This document shows positions 9,446 through 16,789 of a stretch of 64,000 bases of DNA, in pieces. Both the position numbers and the translations under genes were made by a program. Under the pieces are notes generated by a model that was not told where the DNA came from, searched no databases, and worked only from the letters and a program-made list of their open reading frames with translations. Each line of letters begins with the position of its first letter. Position 1 is the first letter of the stretch. Source of the stretch: JADLCB01 sp964398315 (lineage in GTDB: Bacteria > Planctomycetota > Phycisphaerae > Tepidisphaerales > Tepidisphaeraceae). The stretch spans positions 124,001-188,000 of the forward strand of contig CAYNMV010000001.1 in assembly GCA_964398315.1 (NCBI GenBank), read 5' to 3'.

Positions 9446-9937
9446 TTATGCCTTCTGGACATTCTTGTACGTTTCATCCGTTGGCTCGGTCTCCAGGCGA
9501 TCCCAGACGATGCCCTTGAGTTCCTCGGCGACCACCTGCTCGGCCACCACTACCGCTTCCGCCCCCAGTTGCCGGGCCGTCATCCCGGCGCTGGTGTAGT
9601 GGCAGCGAGCGATGATGCGAACCGATGGGTTCAACCGGCGGGCCAGCTTCACCGCCGCCAGCACCACCGGCTCGTGGGGGATCGCCAGCACCAGCATCCC
9701 GGCCTTTTCGATCCCTGCCTGGCGGAGGACCGCCTCCTCAGCCGCATCCCCCTCGATAATCTGAAGGCCGGCAATCTGGCAGCGCTCAACCGTTGCGGGG
9801 TTCGTCTCAACGACGCAGAAGGGGATCTGGCGCTGCTGGAGGATGTTGGCAACCTCCCGCCCCGGCAGCCCGAAGCCCGCGATGATAACGTGGCCCCGCA
9901 GGCGTGAACCGGCCTGTACACACCCCTGTTCGGTCAT
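9446..9937 (-). CDS. Stand-alone RCK_N (TrkA-N) nucleotide-binding protein
   Basis: A protein of 163 residues, essentially one Rossmann domain. HVIIAGFGLPGREVANIL is the GxGxxG dinucleotide loop, and VVETNPATVERC places an acidic residue after beta2, as in NAD-binding RCK domains. GDAAEEAVLRQAGIEKAGM follows the TrkA/KefB C-terminal pattern. In the known family this domain gates or regulates potassium channels and transporters in response to NAD(H) or other nucleotides. Here there is no membrane part, no RCK_C domain and no channel gene next to it, so it would act on a partner elsewhere. AAGGAG lies well placed before the ATG. Confidence 0.8.
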   Translation of the reverse strand: MTEQGCVQAGSRLRGHVIIAGFGLPGREVANILQQRQIPFCVVETNPATVERCQIAGLQIIEGDAAEEAVLRQAGIEKAGMLVLAIPHEPVVLAAVKLARRLNPSVRIIARCHYTSAGMTARQLGAEAVVVAEQVVAEELKGIVWDRLETEPTDETYKNVQKA

Positions 9938-10294
9938 CGGCTCCTTTCCACTACCGGGTCAATTGTAGCGGGAACCGCGATGAAGGGAACGCGACGTGAC
10001 CAGCCGGACAGCCCGACCCTGCCTGACGGATATCCCGCATCCCTGCCACCGCCATTGTGCGCATTTCGGCTTGTCTTGCGGTTTTCTTGCGCAATTATCC
10101 CCCGCGGACGGTGTGCCATGGTAATCTTGCCATCGGACGATGGAGGTGGGTCCCCGCATGTTTCCCTCGGTTGAACCCGCCGGGGGCGCACGACGTATCT
10201 ACTTGTGGCGACATCTGGACGTGCGATCAGGATCGCGGTAAAAGGTGTTGACTCCGCCGGATCGGAGTCTTTCGTCCATTAGTTCGAGCTTTTT
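9938..10294. other. Divergent intergenic region, no gene recognised
   Basis: These 357 bases lie between the leftward RCK_N gene and the rightward GAF-receiver gene and must hold promoters for both. No clear -35/-10 pair stands out. Short open frames on both strands lack ribosome binding sites and family resemblance. No RNA gene is recognised. Confidence 0.45.
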
Positions 10295-12007
10295 TTGCAG
10301 GCGGCCTCCCACTTGGTTGGTGTACGCAGCAAAGTTCTGGTTCTCGCCGGTCAATCCACCGCCCACGCCGCCACCGTTGAGGTGCTCCGCGGGCAGTGTG
10401 ATGTGGTCGAGACTGAGACCATCGATCAGGCCATCGAACTGCTCCGCCATGATCAGTTCGACGCGATCTTTTCTGACTCGGCAGATTTTCTCCCCCTCGA
10501 GCGGGCGCTGGTTTCCCAGCAGGCCAACCTGATCCTCAACACAATTGGCGAAGGGGTCTGCATCGTTGATGGCGAAGCGCGCTGCAACTGGATGAACCGC
10601 AAGATGCACGCCTGGCCGCCGCGGGTTCATGAGAAGATCCGCCGCACCTGCCAGGAAGCGTTCGACCTGTTCAGCAAGCAGGTATCGCCGCAGACCGCCG
10701 ACACGCCCACCTTTTCCCGCTCCAAACGCTACAGCCTGAACATCGAAGACCAGCAGTTCCTGGAGATGATCGCCTCCCCGGTGATCAGCCCGGCCGGGCA
10801 GGTGGTGCAGGTGGTGGCCGTTGTCTGGGATGCCACCGGTACCCGGCGACTGCAGCAGAAGATCGATGCCATCGACAAAGCCGGGCGCGAACTGGTGCGG
10901 CTGGAGTCCGAAGCCCTGGCCAAGATGAACGTGGCCGAGCGGTTGAAGCTGCTGGAAGAGAAGATCATCAGCTACACCCGCGACCTGATGCACTTTGACC
11001 ACTTCGCCATCCGCCTGCTGGACCGGCGGACCAACAAGCTGGAGCTGGTCATCAGTGCCGGCCTGCCGCCCGAGGCGCTGGCGCTTGAACTGTATGCCGT
11101 CCCCGAGGGTAACGGGATCAGCGGCTTTGTTGCCGCCACCGGCCGCAGCTATATCTGCCCCGATGTGGAGCGCGATCCGCGCTACGCCATCGGGCTGGAC
11201 GCGGCCAAGAGCAGCCTGACTGTCCCGCTTTACCTGCACGACAAGGTGATCGGGATTTTCAACGTGGAGAGCCGCCAGCGGGCAGCCTTCAACGAGGATG
11301 ACCGGCAGTTTGCCGAGATTTTCGGCCGCTATGTCGCCCTGGCACTGAACATCCTCGATCTGATGGTCGTGGAGCGCGTCTCCACATCGACCAAGGTGAC
11401 GGACGATGTCGCCGCCACCATCGCCGGGCCGCTGAACGACATCGCCTCCGATGCCGGCGCACTGATGGAGGATTACATCGGCAACGATGATCTCCGCAAT
11501 AAACTGCAACAGATCGTCGCGAATGTCGCCTTGATCCGCGAAGGGCTGGATCAGTGTAAGCAGGGGCCGCGCACCATCCTGGGGGCGGCGGAGGTGAAGG
11601 CTGAGCACGATCCACTGCTGGACCAGGCCAATGTGCTGGTGGCGGATGATGAGATCAATATCCGCCAGACGATCCGTGACATTTTGCACAAGTACAATGT
11701 CAACGTAACGATGGCCTCCAACGGCACGGAGGCGATGGCATACCTGGAAACCACCGACTTCGACCTGATCCTGAGCGACATCAAGATGCCGGATAAGACC
11801 GGCTATGACGTCTTTGCCGCTGCCCGCCGCCGCAGCGAGAAGGTGCCGGTGATCCTGATGACCGGCTTCGGCTACGATCCCAACCACTCCATCGTCCGTG
11901 CCAGCCAGGAGGGCCTGCAGGCGGTCCTCTTCAAGCCGTTCAAGGTTGAGCAGCTCCTCGGCGAGGTCCGCAAGGCGATGGAGCAGCGCATCTCCCGGCC
12001 GGCCTGA
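10295..12007 (+). CDS. GAF-receiver signalling protein without kinase domain
   Basis: About 570 residues. The frame opens after a TAG at 10280 and has no early ATG, so TTG at 10295 (or TTG at 10313) is the likely start. In order: a receiver-like but degenerate N-terminal segment (about 10-85), a PAS-like region (about 88-190, IGEGVCIVDGEARCNWMN), a short coiled coil, a GAF domain (about 215-355, FDHFAIRLLDRRTNKLEL to VIGIFNVESRQ), a helical segment resembling a histidine-kinase dimerisation helix but without the His, and a canonical receiver domain (about 450-565) with phospho-acceptor Asp495 and conserved Lys547 in LFKPF. No ATP-binding catalytic domain is present. It probably senses a small molecule and is phosphorylated by a separate kinase; partner unknown. 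Confidence 0.8.
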   Translation: MQAASHLVGVRSKVLVLAGQSTAHAATVEVLRGQCDVVETETIDQAIELLRHDQFDAIFSDSADFLPLERALVSQQANLILNTIGEGVCIVDGEARCNWMNRKMHAWPPRVHEKIRRTCQEAFDLFSKQVSPQTADTPTFSRSKRYSLNIEDQQFLEMIASPVISPAGQVVQVVAVVWDATGTRRLQQKIDAIDKAGRELVRLESEALAKMNVAERLKLLEEKIISYTRDLMHFDHFAIRLLDRRTNKLELVISAGLPPEALALELYAVPEGNGISGFVAATGRSYICPDVERDPRYAIGLDAAKSSLTVPLYLHDKVIGIFNVESRQRAAFNEDDRQFAEIFGRYVALALNILDLMVVERVSTSTKVTDDVAATIAGPLNDIASDAGALMEDYIGNDDLRNKLQQIVANVALIREGLDQCKQGPRTILGAAEVKAEHDPLLDQANVLVADDEINIRQTIRDILHKYNVNVTMASNGTEAMAYLETTDFDLILSDIKMPDKTGYDVFAAARRRSEKVPVILMTGFGYDPNHSIVRASQEGLQAVLFKPFKVEQLLGEVRKAMEQRISRPA

Positions 12008-12186
12008 TCCGGCACTACAGGCAAATCCGCCATGAGCCCAGGCGCAGTATGAGAGCGCCCATGTTGCGCATGACCCGGTAAGCCGGCTGCGGCACCGCAT
12101 TGCGGCGATGGCGGCTTCAGTGCCTGCGCTGGCCGTCAGCTTTCAAAGCGCTGCCTCTTCCAAATCACGGCCAATGCGGCACACTC

Positions 12187-12702
12187 ATGGGCATGCAGCT
12201 CTTCCGAAAAACCCGGGGCGGATACTTCCGCGCGTGGAACGCAACCATTACCGGCGAGGTGAGTATTGGCGAGGCGGCCAGCTTCTGGTTTGGGGCGGTC
12301 GTACGCGGCGATGTGGCGCCTATCACCATCGGCCGGCGGGTGAACGTGCAGGACAATGCCGTCATCCACTGCGACAACGGCTATCCCAACATCATCGAGG
12401 ATGATGTCATCATCGGTCATGGTGCGATCGTGCATGGTGAGCGGGTGGGGCGGGGCACCCTCATCGGCATGAGCGCAACGGTGCTGGGGCGAACCAGGAT
12501 CGGCAGTGAGTGCCTGATCGCCGCCGGTGCGGTGGTGCCGCCGGGCCTGGAGGTGCCCGATCGCATGGTTGTCATGGGCGTGCCCGGCAAAATCGCCCGC
12601 CCGGTGCGCGAGGCCGATCTGGAGTACATGCGCATGCTCGCCGAGCATTACGCGAAGCTGGCGCAGAAGTACGTGGATGGCGCATTCGACCGTGATGAAT
12701 GA
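12187..12702 (+). CDS. Gamma-class carbonic anhydrase family protein
   Basis: A protein of 171 residues of left-handed beta-helix (hexapeptide) repeats: ITGEVSIGEAASFWFGAVVRG, VIIGHGAIVHG, RIGSECLIAAGAVVPPG. Three histidines, at about 61 (VIHCDNG), 78 and 83 (GHGAIVHG), have the 17- and 5-residue spacing of the zinc ligands in gamma-carbonic anhydrases. The family forms trimers with metal at subunit interfaces; some members hydrate CO2 and others lack measurable activity. The start at 12187 gives a normal length; a frame-compatible start 29 codons upstream adds an unlikely Trp/Arg-rich extension. Cytoplasmic, no signal peptide. Confidence 0.85.
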   Translation: MGMQLFRKTRGGYFRAWNATITGEVSIGEAASFWFGAVVRGDVAPITIGRRVNVQDNAVIHCDNGYPNIIEDDVIIGHGAIVHGERVGRGTLIGMSATVLGRTRIGSECLIAAGAVVPPGLEVPDRMVVMGVPGKIARPVREADLEYMRMLAEHYAKLAQKYVDGAFDRDE

Positions 12703-12907
12703 CCGATAAGGTGGGGATACCCGTCAATGGCAGGGATATCCATCCTCCGCCATTTGCCCCGGCGGACGCCCAGCGGCCACCTATCCCCTACAAGTGATCC
12801 GTGGCACATGGCAAATGCTGCGTGCCCTGAGGCACTTTCGCCTCCGACTTACGCCCGTCCCTGATCGAACCGATATCACCTCTGGACAGAATTACCCGGA
12901 GGGACGC

Positions 12908-13375
12908 GTGCGAGGCATACGAATCGGTGAATTATTGGTCGAGCAGGGGGTGCTCAACGAGCGGCAGGTGCGCCATATCCTGCAGGTGCAGAAGGCGACC
13001 GGCCGGCCCTTCGGTGATCTGGCCGAGCGCCTCTACAACATCGAGCCGCACCTGATCGAGGATGCCTGGGTTGAACAATACGTCCGCATCAGCGGCGTGA
13101 TCGACCTGGAGGAGCAGGAAATTGACAGCCAGTGCCTGCGCACGCTCAACCAGCGCCAGGCGTGGCAGTTTCACCTGTTGCCCATGCATCGCGAGGAGGA
13201 TGAACTGCACCTGGCGACATCGCAGGAAAGTCTGGTGCGGGCGGTCAATTTCCTGACCCACAAGATGGATGAACCGGTCTTCCTTCGCATTGCCGAGCGC
13301 GAGCAGTTGCGCAGCTTCCTCATGAAGCACTATCCCGTGCCCGATTTCATCGCCCGCTACGCCGCCCGCATGTAG
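12908..13375 (+). CDS. Stand-alone GspE/PilB N-terminal (MshEN-like) domain protein
   Basis: A protein of 155 residues when started at GTG 12908, which has GGAGGG five bases upstream; an ATG-less extension would reach 12794. The sequence IGELLVEQGVLNERQVRHIL, QKATGRPFGDLAERL and LHLATSQESLVRAVNFL matches the N-terminal domain of type II secretion and type IV pilus ATPases (T2SSE_N/MshEN), including a repeat often used for nucleotide or c-di-GMP binding. No ATPase domain follows. Such lone domains may act as regulators of pilus or secretion machines. It lies 11 bases before a small membrane protein gene in the same direction. Several pseudopilins occur elsewhere in the window, but a functional link is only inference. 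Confidence 0.7.
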   Translation: MRGIRIGELLVEQGVLNERQVRHILQVQKATGRPFGDLAERLYNIEPHLIEDAWVEQYVRISGVIDLEEQEIDSQCLRTLNQRQAWQFHLLPMHREEDELHLATSQESLVRAVNFLTHKMDEPVFLRIAEREQLRSFLMKHYPVPDFIARYAARM

Positions 13376-13386
13376 AATCGCGGCCG

Positions 13387-13665
13387 GTGGATCTGAAAAA
13401 CCCCAGGCTCCTGTACCTCAAGGCCGGGCTGTTCATTCTCGGCGGCCTGCTGGCGGCAGGGTTGATTCTGCTGGATCAGCCTTCGCTCCGCACCGCCGCA
13501 CTGCTGGCGGCGGCCATCTGGTGCTTCGCGCGGGCGTATTACTTCGCCTTCTATGTCGTGCAGCACTACATCGATCCGGGCTACCGCTTCGCCGGGCTGG
13601 GGTCGTTCCTGCGTTACGTGCTGAAGCGCCGGTCCCGGCCAGATCAAACAGACCCGCCGGCCTGA
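13387..13665 (+). CDS. Small membrane protein, two predicted transmembrane segments
   Basis: A protein of 92 residues starting at GTG 13387, 11 bases after the lone GspE-type domain gene. Two hydrophobic segments, about residues 12-28 (LFILGGLLAAGLILL) and 35-55 (TAALLAAAIWCFARAYYFAF), are followed by a cytoplasmic-type basic tail (LKRRSRPDQTDPPA). A YYFAFYVVQHYIDPGYRFAG segment resembles small conserved planctomycete membrane proteins, but I do not recognise a named family. It is probably translationally coupled to, or co-transcribed with, its upstream neighbour. Confidence 0.65.
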   Translation: MDLKNPRLLYLKAGLFILGGLLAAGLILLDQPSLRTAALLAAAIWCFARAYYFAFYVVQHYIDPGYRFAGLGSFLRYVLKRRSRPDQTDPPA

Positions 13666-13765
13666 TCGCCCGTTGGCATGCAGGCCAAAGCGGGCCATCC
13701 CTCGCCACCAGGCTTCTTCACCAACCCCAGGTGCAGCGAGATCAGAAGGGGGCCAGCGGCCGAGG

Positions 13766-14155
13766 TCATGACCCGGACTGCTCCAGCGACCTGGCAACGC
13801 CGCTGGCGACGATCCAGCCGAACACCGCGCCGTAAACCAGTCCCATGATCAGGTTCAACATGTCGAACCCGTGCGCAGCGATCAGCCGGACCACCGCCAT
13901 GATGATCGCCCCGGTGATGATGCAGATGAGGATGTTGCCCGTCAGTGCCACTGCCGCACCGATGAGCGCGCCGAAGACAAGCCCCAGCAGACCAGCGCCG
14001 ACAAGCGTGGCGGGCAGCCCGTACTGATGGGTTTCGTTACCTGAGAAGATGAAGTGATCCACCAGCACGAGGACCAGGAACGCGACCAGTCCTGAGACCG
14101 CGCCGGCGACGGCGCCGGTCAAAATTGGCTGGGGTGCGGATTTCGGTGCCGTCAT
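13766..14155 (-). CDS. Small Gly/Ala-rich integral membrane protein
   Basis: A protein of 129 residues when started at 14155, where GAAAGGAGCAGGA lies directly upstream; an ATG eleven codons earlier is less likely. Four hydrophobic segments are visible: GAVSGLVAFLVLVLVDHFIF, GLLGLVFGALIGAAVAL, NILICIITGAIIMAVVRLI and LIMGLVYGAVFGWIVASGVA. Small-residue spacing resembles glycine-zipper or YtxH-like membrane packing. No named family is recognised. It converges on the preceding small membrane protein gene. Confidence 0.6.
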   Translation of the reverse strand: MTAPKSAPQPILTGAVAGAVSGLVAFLVLVLVDHFIFSGNETHQYGLPATLVGAGLLGLVFGALIGAAVALTGNILICIITGAIIMAVVRLIAAHGFDMLNLIMGLVYGAVFGWIVASGVARSLEQSGS

Positions 14156-14229
14156 TCCTGCTCCTTTCGGGTCAGAGGTGATGCGCACACGCTATCGCAT
14201 CGCGATGGCCGAGACCAAGCAAAAATGCG

Positions 14230-14607
14230 TTATTCATCCCCCGGGCCATCTGTCACAACCGGAGCGGTTTCGAGGGCGGCGATCAGCGCCAGCCGCAGGG
14301 CATCGCGCTGGTGCCGGGTGGTGGAGGGTTCACCGGGATGGCTGGCAAAACCGTGGCCGGCGTGCAGCAGGCCAAGTGCGGCTTCGCGAAAGCTGGCATG
14401 CAGGGCGTGATCGCGCAATTGAAGAGCGGCCAGGACGATGATGATGACCGGCCCCTCATCCGGTCGATTCAGTAGCGCCCCAAAGGATGCCAGGACGGCG
14501 CTGGTTGCCTCGGCGACACCCAGGCCGTAGCCCCGCGTCTGGTCGTACTCGCTGCGCACATCCCGGGCCAGGTCGGAGGCAAACAGGGGCAGCAGGAACG
14601 CATCCAT
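14230..14607 (-). CDS. Hypothetical helical protein
   Basis: A protein of 125 residues when started at MDAFLLPLF (14607); an ATG 24 codons upstream adds an atypical Cys/His-rich stretch. The segment LNRPDEGPVIIIVLAALQLRDHAL resembles small bacterial proteins in which a DEGPVxWLALA-type helix precedes regularly spaced helices (immunity-like or DUF4259-like), but the match is by eye and weak. No signal peptide or membrane segment. Its start faces the putative RNA gene at 14762, so the two are divergently transcribed. Confidence 0.45.
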   Translation of the reverse strand: MDAFLLPLFASDLARDVRSEYDQTRGYGLGVAEATSAVLASFGALLNRPDEGPVIIIVLAALQLRDHALHASFREAALGLLHAGHGFASHPGEPSTTRHQRDALRLALIAALETAPVVTDGPGDE

Positions 14608-14725
14608 CACCGTACGGTACCCGCCTGGGCCGTGTTGGTCATCCGCCTGTGCACAAGGCTGGTTGCAGGTCCGGTACATAACGGCACTGGCCGGTGTTCT
14701 TTCCCGGCGTGAATCCAGAATTCAG

Positions 14726-14755
14726 TTGATCTTTCGTTGCAGGCAAACGTATATT
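14726..14755 (+). promoter_or_regulatory. Candidate sigma-70-type promoter of the structured RNA
   Basis: TTGATC at 14726-14731 and TATATT at 14750-14755 are separated by 18 bases. A start about seven bases after the -10 would be near 14762. No coding region with a ribosome binding site follows; instead a series of stable hairpins and an intrinsic terminator do. Confidence 0.45.
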
Positions 14756-14761
14756 TCAGAC

Positions 14762-15224
14762 AGCCACGCAAGTGGCAGTCGATCGTAGAAAGCGGATCTG
14801 GCGATCGGCGGTTGTTCCCGCGGGGGCGCCTGCGGGAGAGAAAGCCCGGCGACGGGACAGTAGCGGCACGGAAGGCATGAACCTTCCTGTTACTAAGATC
14901 GGAAGTCCCAGGGCGATGGATTGTATCGCGTGGCCATCCGAAAGGTGCCGGCGATGTAAAGGAATCGCTCCCTGAACCGATCGGCAGTCACCCGCGAATC
15001 GATCCCGTGACGGCTTGGCAGGGCCTGAGTGTGCACCGGCCGCACCGGTAGCCGCTCATCGAAATGGAGGTGATCCGTGACCAATTTTGACTGTAAGCGA
15101 GGGCTGCTGTAAGGCAGCTTCCGAGGGGTGCAAATCCCCCGGTGTACGCGGCTGCCTTACCTGGCAGTCCTACAGCAGCCAATAAGGCGAGAACCGCACC
15201 CGGACAACGGGTGCGGTTCTTTTT
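14762..15224 (+). ncRNA. Putative structured non-coding RNA of about 460 nt, family not identified
   Basis: Between a candidate promoter and a strong terminator there is no convincing coding frame but many complementary segments. Hairpin TCCCGC/GCGGGA is at 14816-14837. A nested stem GGGAC/GTCCC, AGTA/TACT, GGAAGG/CCTTCC spans 14854-14909. ACCGG/CCGGT is near 15035-15049. A 9-bp helix GTGCACCGG (15031-15039) with CCGGTGTAC (15139-15147), one G-U pair, could close a large domain. Two overlapping 10-bp pairings, GGCTGCTGTA/TACAGCAGCC and GTAAGGCAGC/GCTGCCTTAC, lie within 15102-15180, and a GGGG-TGCAAAT-CCCC hairpin with a T-loop-like loop is at 15125-15139. Boundaries are approximate. The next downstream gene is convergent, so a cis-acting leader is unlikely. 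RNase P, tmRNA, SRP and 6S signatures were looked for and not found. Confidence 0.5.
15191..15224 (+). terminator. Intrinsic terminator after the structured RNA
   Basis: A perfect 12-bp stem, GAACCGCACCCG paired with CGGGTGCGGTTC, has a 5-base loop and runs straight into TTTTT. On the opposite strand the stem has no T-tract, so the direction is plus. It is among the most canonical terminators in the window and no plus-strand gene ends just before it. Confidence 0.85.
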
Positions 15225-15283
15225 GTTTCAGTGAGTGGTTTTTGCTTCAACTGAGTGCGCGGCGGGGTGCGTGCAAGTGCCGA

Positions 15284-15685
15284 TCAGAAGAATTCCGCCT
15301 TGATATCGAACGCGCCATCTGCCCGCAGGCGGCAGGAGACGATGCGGATCTTGCTGTGCAGGTGGTGGCCGGAATCATCCGTGCGCAGGAACTTGACCGT
15401 TCCCGGCTGGAACGGCTTGCCGGCGCGGAACGTGATGCCCTGGAGGTGAACGTGGCTCACCATCAGCGGCTTGTCATCGTTCTCATCATTGCCGAGCTGG
15501 CCCTGGTTGACCACTTCATTGCGGAAGCAGCCCGCGGCATCGTGCTTGCGGGGCGCAAAGACCACCCGCCCCTCGTCATCCACCTGCTGGCGCAGGTCGC
15601 TGACCAGTTGCTGGGCTTCATCCACCGCCTTGAGGGCCGTGGCCGCCTGTTCATCTCGTGTCGATGGCTGCATTTTCATCATCAT
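15284..15685 (-). CDS. PilZ-like domain protein
   Basis: A protein of 133 residues. The N-terminal third is helical and charged (ATALKAVDEAQQLVSDLRQQ). From about residue 40 the pattern VVFAPRKHDAAG, then GITFRAGKPFQPGTVKFLRT and SKIRIVSCRLRADGAFDIKAEFF follows the six-stranded PilZ barrel with its usual C-terminal RVVxCR-ADGxYDIGxEF ending. PilZ domains bind c-di-GMP or act as adaptors. The RxxxR motif is not clearly present in its usual form, so ligand binding is uncertain. Start is at the first of three tandem ATG codons, after a purine-rich GGGAGTTTAAGG. Confidence 0.65.
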   Translation of the reverse strand: MMMKMQPSTRDEQAATALKAVDEAQQLVSDLRQQVDDEGRVVFAPRKHDAAGCFRNEVVNQGQLGNDENDDKPLMVSHVHLQGITFRAGKPFQPGTVKFLRTDDSGHHLHSKIRIVSCRLRADGAFDIKAEFF

Positions 15686-15814
15686 CCTTAAACTCCCTCC
15701 AGCAGGACTCGGGCAATCTTCTCATCGACCCTTTTTGCCGGCCGGTTTGGTGAGCCAGTGGCCAGCAGGTGGGTCCGGTAATACATCACCAGGCCAGCGG
15801 CCTGTGAAAGCAGC

Positions 15815-15849
15815 GAGGGCGCCGATCGAACCGTTCGATCGACACCCTC
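15815..15849. terminator. Stable stem-loop downstream of the OmpA-like gene
   Basis: GAGGG, a 3-base internal loop, CGATCGAA, a CCG loop, TTCGATCG, a second internal loop and CCCTC form a symmetric hairpin. It lies 41 bases after the stop of the leftward OmpA-like gene. There is no T-tract on either side, so it may be a processing or stability element instead of a true terminator. Confidence 0.35.
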
Positions 15850-15889
15850 GCAAGGGGATCAGGATGTCCTGGCGCCGGCTCCGCCGGCG

Positions 15890-16789
15890 TTACTTGTTAA
15901 GCGCGGGACGCAGGTCCACCCACGCGGCCTCCGCCGTGTCGGGTGCCGCGGCGGTCGCGGGCTGGGTAGCGGGGGGTGTGGCCGCCGCCACCGGTGCAGG
16001 CGTTGCCTGCTTTTGCGCGGTCACCTGGGTGGGGAGGATCAGGATCTCCACCCGGCGGTTGCGCGCACGGCCTTTCTCATCGGCGTTGCTCGCCACCGGA
16101 CGCTGATCGGCATAGCCCACCATGGCCAGCCGCTGCGCATTGACCTTCTGCTTGGTCAGCTCCTGCCCGACCACGATCGCACGATGGGCCGAGAGATACC
16201 AGTTGTCCTTATGCCCGGCGAGGATCGTCTCCGGCCGGCCGACCCGAGTGGAGTCGGTATGCCCGGCCACCATGATCTCGTAGGGCTGTACGCTGCGGCT
16301 GTTCAGAATCTTTGCCAGCTTGCCCAGTGCCTGTTTTGCCTCAGCGCTGAGCTTGGTCGAACCCTTGTCGAAGGTGAAATCGCTCTTGAACTTCACCATT
16401 CGCCGGTCGGGGTCGAACTCCAGCAGATCCTTGTTCGCCTCCGCGAACACCTGCAGCTCCGCCACCAGCTCCGCCGGCAGTTTGTGTCCGCTGGCCAGAT
16501 CCATGGCCTCGAAGTAGCGGGCATTCATCTCGTTGAGCTGCCGCTTCAGTTCAGCGTTCTCGGCCGACAGCTCCACCGAGCGGCCATCGATCTCGCTGAC
16601 CATCGCCAGTTGCTGGCGATACAGCTCCGCTTCCTTGCGGGCTTCACGGGTCTCGGCCTGGCTTTGCTCCAGCTGCATCAGCGCGGTGTCACGCTGGGCC
16701 TTGACCTTCTTGAAAGAACCGTCGGTGACACACCCTGTCGCCAGCAGACCGACCGCTGCGAAGGCGACTGACTGATACAGCTTGACCAT
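15890..16789 (-). CDS. OmpA-family peptidoglycan-binding lipoprotein
   Basis: A protein of 299 residues. The N-terminus carries a lipoprotein signal ending in LLATGC (Cys20). Residues about 25-100 form a charged coiled coil (AQRDTALMQLEQSQAETREA onward, ELKRQLNEMNARYF). Residues about 130-255 are an OmpA/MotB C-terminal domain: FDKGSTKLSAEAKQALG, MVAGHTDSTR (diaminopimelate-binding Asp) and ARNRRVEILIL (conserved Arg). The tail is Ala/Pro/Thr-rich. It should tether a membrane to peptidoglycan, like Pal or MotB-type anchors. No tol or flagellar genes lie nearby. The charge-rich coiled coil may space the anchor from the membrane. Confidence 0.88.
   Translation of the reverse strand: MVKLYQSVAFAAVGLLATGCVTDGSFKKVKAQRDTALMQLEQSQAETREARKEAELYRQQLAMVSEIDGRSVELSAENAELKRQLNEMNARYFEAMDLASGHKLPAELVAELQVFAEANKDLLEFDPDRRMVKFKSDFTFDKGSTKLSAEAKQALGKLAKILNSRSVQPYEIMVAGHTDSTRVGRPETILAGHKDNWYLSAHRAIVVGQELTKQKVNAQRLAMVGYADQRPVASNADEKGRARNRRVEILILPTQVTAQKQATPAPVAAATPPATQPATAAAPDTAEAAWVDLRPALNK

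Noticed and set aside
10199..12100. 633-codon open frame opposite the GAF-receiver gene
   Set aside because: The plus strand encodes clear GAF and receiver domains; the reverse frame is a low-complexity His/Gln/Asp-rich shadow.
14772..14975. 67-residue reading frame in the RNA region
   Set aside because: Starts at GTG without a ribosome binding site; Arg/Cys-rich, no family features, and the same bases form stable hairpins.
15090..15140. Cobalamin riboswitch
   Set aside because: ACTGTAAGCGAG and GGTGCAAATCC resemble its conserved boxes, but they occur in reversed order, the CCACTGG and GGGAAGGCG boxes are missing and no cobalamin gene follows.
15031..15148. tRNA closed by GTGCACC/GGTGTAC
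   Set aside because: A 7-bp acceptor-like helix and a T-loop-like hairpin are possible, but the distance is about 120 bases, U55 is G, no anticodon arm fits and no CCA end is seen.
14762..15224. RNase P RNA, tmRNA, SRP or 6S RNA
   Set aside because: The size would fit RNase P or tmRNA, but the RNase P core GAGGAAAGTCC and AGAANCCGGCTTA are absent (only GAGAAAGCCCGG is loosely similar), and no tmRNA tRNA-like ends or SRP GGAAGCAGCC element are present.
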